A DNA stretch of 15,501 nucleotides from JBFIHZ01 sp041601535 (GTDB lineage: Bacteria > Pseudomonadota > Gammaproteobacteria > Xanthomonadales > SZUA-36): positions 1 to 15,501 of the forward strand of contig JBFIHZ010000064.1 in NCBI GenBank assembly GCA_041601535.1, given 5' to 3'. The notes below the pieces were generated by a model that was given only the letters and a program-made list of their open reading frames with translations, had not been told where the DNA came from and made no database searches. Every line of letters starts with the position of its first letter. Position 1 is the stretch's first letter. The translations under genes and the position numbers were made by a program. Below, in pieces: positions 14,485-15,501 of this stretch.

Positions 14485-15501
14485 TTACTGATCCGCCGAC
14501 GGCCCGCCCTTGCCAGTGTATTTCAGCACGCGCAGCCCCGCTGTCGCATCCGAGACGTACAGGTAGCCTCCGGGCCCAAAGGTTACATCATAGGTATGCG
14601 AGCCGGGAAAACTCTTGAGTTGACTGCCGACATCGCGACCAACCTTATAACGGTAATAACCGGCTTCCACCGGATTGTAAGGGTCCGAAATATCAATGGC
14701 GCGCAATCCCGCCCCATACCAGGCCATGAAATACAGGTCGCTGCCCCAGGCGTTGCCGATGTGCGATGAAGGGCCAACCATAAGCGGTACGTGTGGAAAG
14801 AGAATCCGGTAGTTTTCGGCATTCAGTGGCTGCCGTGGGTTGTCGGGGTCACATTTCAGATTCAGGTCGGTGAGGAAATGGGAGATGATTTTGGGCTTCG
14901 TGGGGTCCTCGACGTCAAAAATTCTGACGTGACCGAACGGGCAGGTGAAGTATTCATCCGACATCAACAACAGGTTTTCCCTGCCCGGTATCAACTTGGC
15001 GGAATGCGCGTTGCCGCAGGCCGCGTCCTTCCCCCCGGCGGCTTTCCGGCAGGCTTCTGCATCCGGGTTGGTGGGATCGAAGCCCGGAATCAGGTAATCC
15101 GTTCTCGAGATGAACTCGGGGTTGGCCTTGTCGCTGACATCCAGGATGACCAGTCCGGCCTGATGGTAGGAAAGGTAAGCCAGATCACCGTAAACGGTGG
15201 CATAGTGCATGCCGACATATTTTGTCCATTTGCCCTGATCGTTTTTAACCACGGGAAAAGTGAATACAGGTTGCTGTTGCCAGTCACGTAATGCATCTTC
15301 TTCCGGGGTTTTCTGGCCGGGAATGGCCCAGCGGGAGACCTCTCGCGGCTGTTTGGCATCCGAAACGTCCAGGATAACCAGAATTCTGCCGATATATCCC
15401 TCGTACTCCGTTCCCAGGTAAAGATATTGCCCGTCAAAATTGAAATGATGACTGCCGTCTCCATCGGGAATGCGGCCGGTTTGCGGATTCGGTGAAGAGG
15501 C
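14485..15501 (-). CDS. LVIVD-repeat beta-propeller protein (N-terminal end outside window)
   Basis: The minus-strand frame is open from the right edge to TAA at 14485-14487, giving 338 visible residues with no stop; GTG 15252 is internal, because residues before it continue the same repeat family. The blades follow the LVIVD pattern: GRILVILDVSDAKQP, GLVILDVSDKANPEF, HVRIFDVEDPTKPKI, GLRAIDISDPYNPVEAGYY and GLRVLKYTGKGG near the end. Each blade is led by a histidine-containing strand (SHHFNFDGQYLYLG, GMHYATVYGDLAYLS, NAHSAKLIPGREN, SSHIGNAWGSDLYFM, GSHTYDVTFGPGGYLY). LVIVD proteins are usually exported and have no established biochemical role. Four cysteines are visible, two in a short ACRKAAGGKDAAC segment, one in YFTCPFGH and one in KCDPDN. 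It is convergent with the cytochrome-propeller gene, so the two are neighbours but not an operon. A signal peptide is expected beyond the edge. Confidence 0.9.
   Translation of the reverse strand, partial: ASSPNPQTGRIPDGDGSHHFNFDGQYLYLGTEYEGYIGRILVILDVSDAKQPREVSRWAIPGQKTPEEDALRDWQQQPVFTFPVVKNDQGKWTKYVGMHYATVYGDLAYLSYHQAGLVILDVSDKANPEFISRTDYLIPGFDPTNPDAEACRKAAGGKDAACGNAHSAKLIPGRENLLLMSDEYFTCPFGHVRIFDVEDPTKPKIISHFLTDLNLKCDPDNPRQPLNAENYRILFPHVPLMVGPSSHIGNAWGSDLYFMAWYGAGLRAIDISDPYNPVEAGYYRYKVGRDVGSQLKSFPGSHTYDVTFGPGGYLYVSDATAGLRVLKYTGKGGPSADQ

Noticed and set aside
14485..15464. Possible frameshift in the LVIVD gene, because GTG 15252 looked like a start and another minus-strand frame overlaps upstream
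   Set aside because: Reading the same frame past 15252 to the edge gives a continuous LVIVD repeat (GRILVILDVSDAKQP) with no stop, so the gene is intact and simply cut by the window edge.

Overview
The window looks like chromosome from a Gram-negative bacterium, most likely a marine-type gammaproteobacterium; Sphingomonadales-like alphaproteobacteria are the main alternative. The evidence is three TonB-dependent outer-membrane receptors (one with the LEEVVVTARKREENLQ-type TonB box common in both groups), many Sec-exported periplasmic proteins, and an adjacent siderophore-receptor/PKHD-hydroxylase pair of the E. coli fiu-ybiX or Pseudomonas piuA-piuC kind. Base composition is even and moderately GC-rich, apart from an AT-rich intergenic stretch near 5320-5455. 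I see no rRNA, tRNA, CRISPR array, transposase or prophage gene.

Left part (1-5179): the 3' end of a TonB-dependent receptor runs in from the left edge. It is followed by a secreted Vgb-like beta-propeller protein, a strong hairpin, a leader rich in inverted repeats, a TonB-dependent siderophore receptor, and a PKHD-type Fe(II)/2-oxoglutarate dioxygenase 11 bases after it. Middle part (5180-8216): an AT-rich intergenic region, then a large stand-alone TonB-dependent receptor with ten cysteines in its mature part, closed by a textbook rho-independent terminator.

Right part (8217-15501): a tight three-gene operon encodes a SCO1/SenC copper chaperone, a CcdA/DsbD-type membrane thiol transporter with an extra periplasmic domain, and a secreted beta-propeller protein. 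A convergent GntR/FCD regulator follows. It is divergent from a monohaem cytochrome c fused to a histidine-rich beta-propeller, and the shared 328-base region holds a 24-bp near-palindrome overlapping the regulator's TTGACA box. Last, on the minus strand and cut by the right edge, is an LVIVD-repeat propeller protein.

The copper chaperone, thiol-electron transporter and haem c protein lie together with three propeller proteins of different families (a fourth, Vgb-like, is at the left). This suggests an export-and-assembly module for a periplasmic redox enzyme built on a propeller scaffold, perhaps copper-containing, with the cytochrome c domain passing electrons on. The biochemical reaction cannot be read from the sequence; this module is the best candidate here for something undescribed. 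The three outer-membrane receptors probably supply metal complexes or organic substrates.
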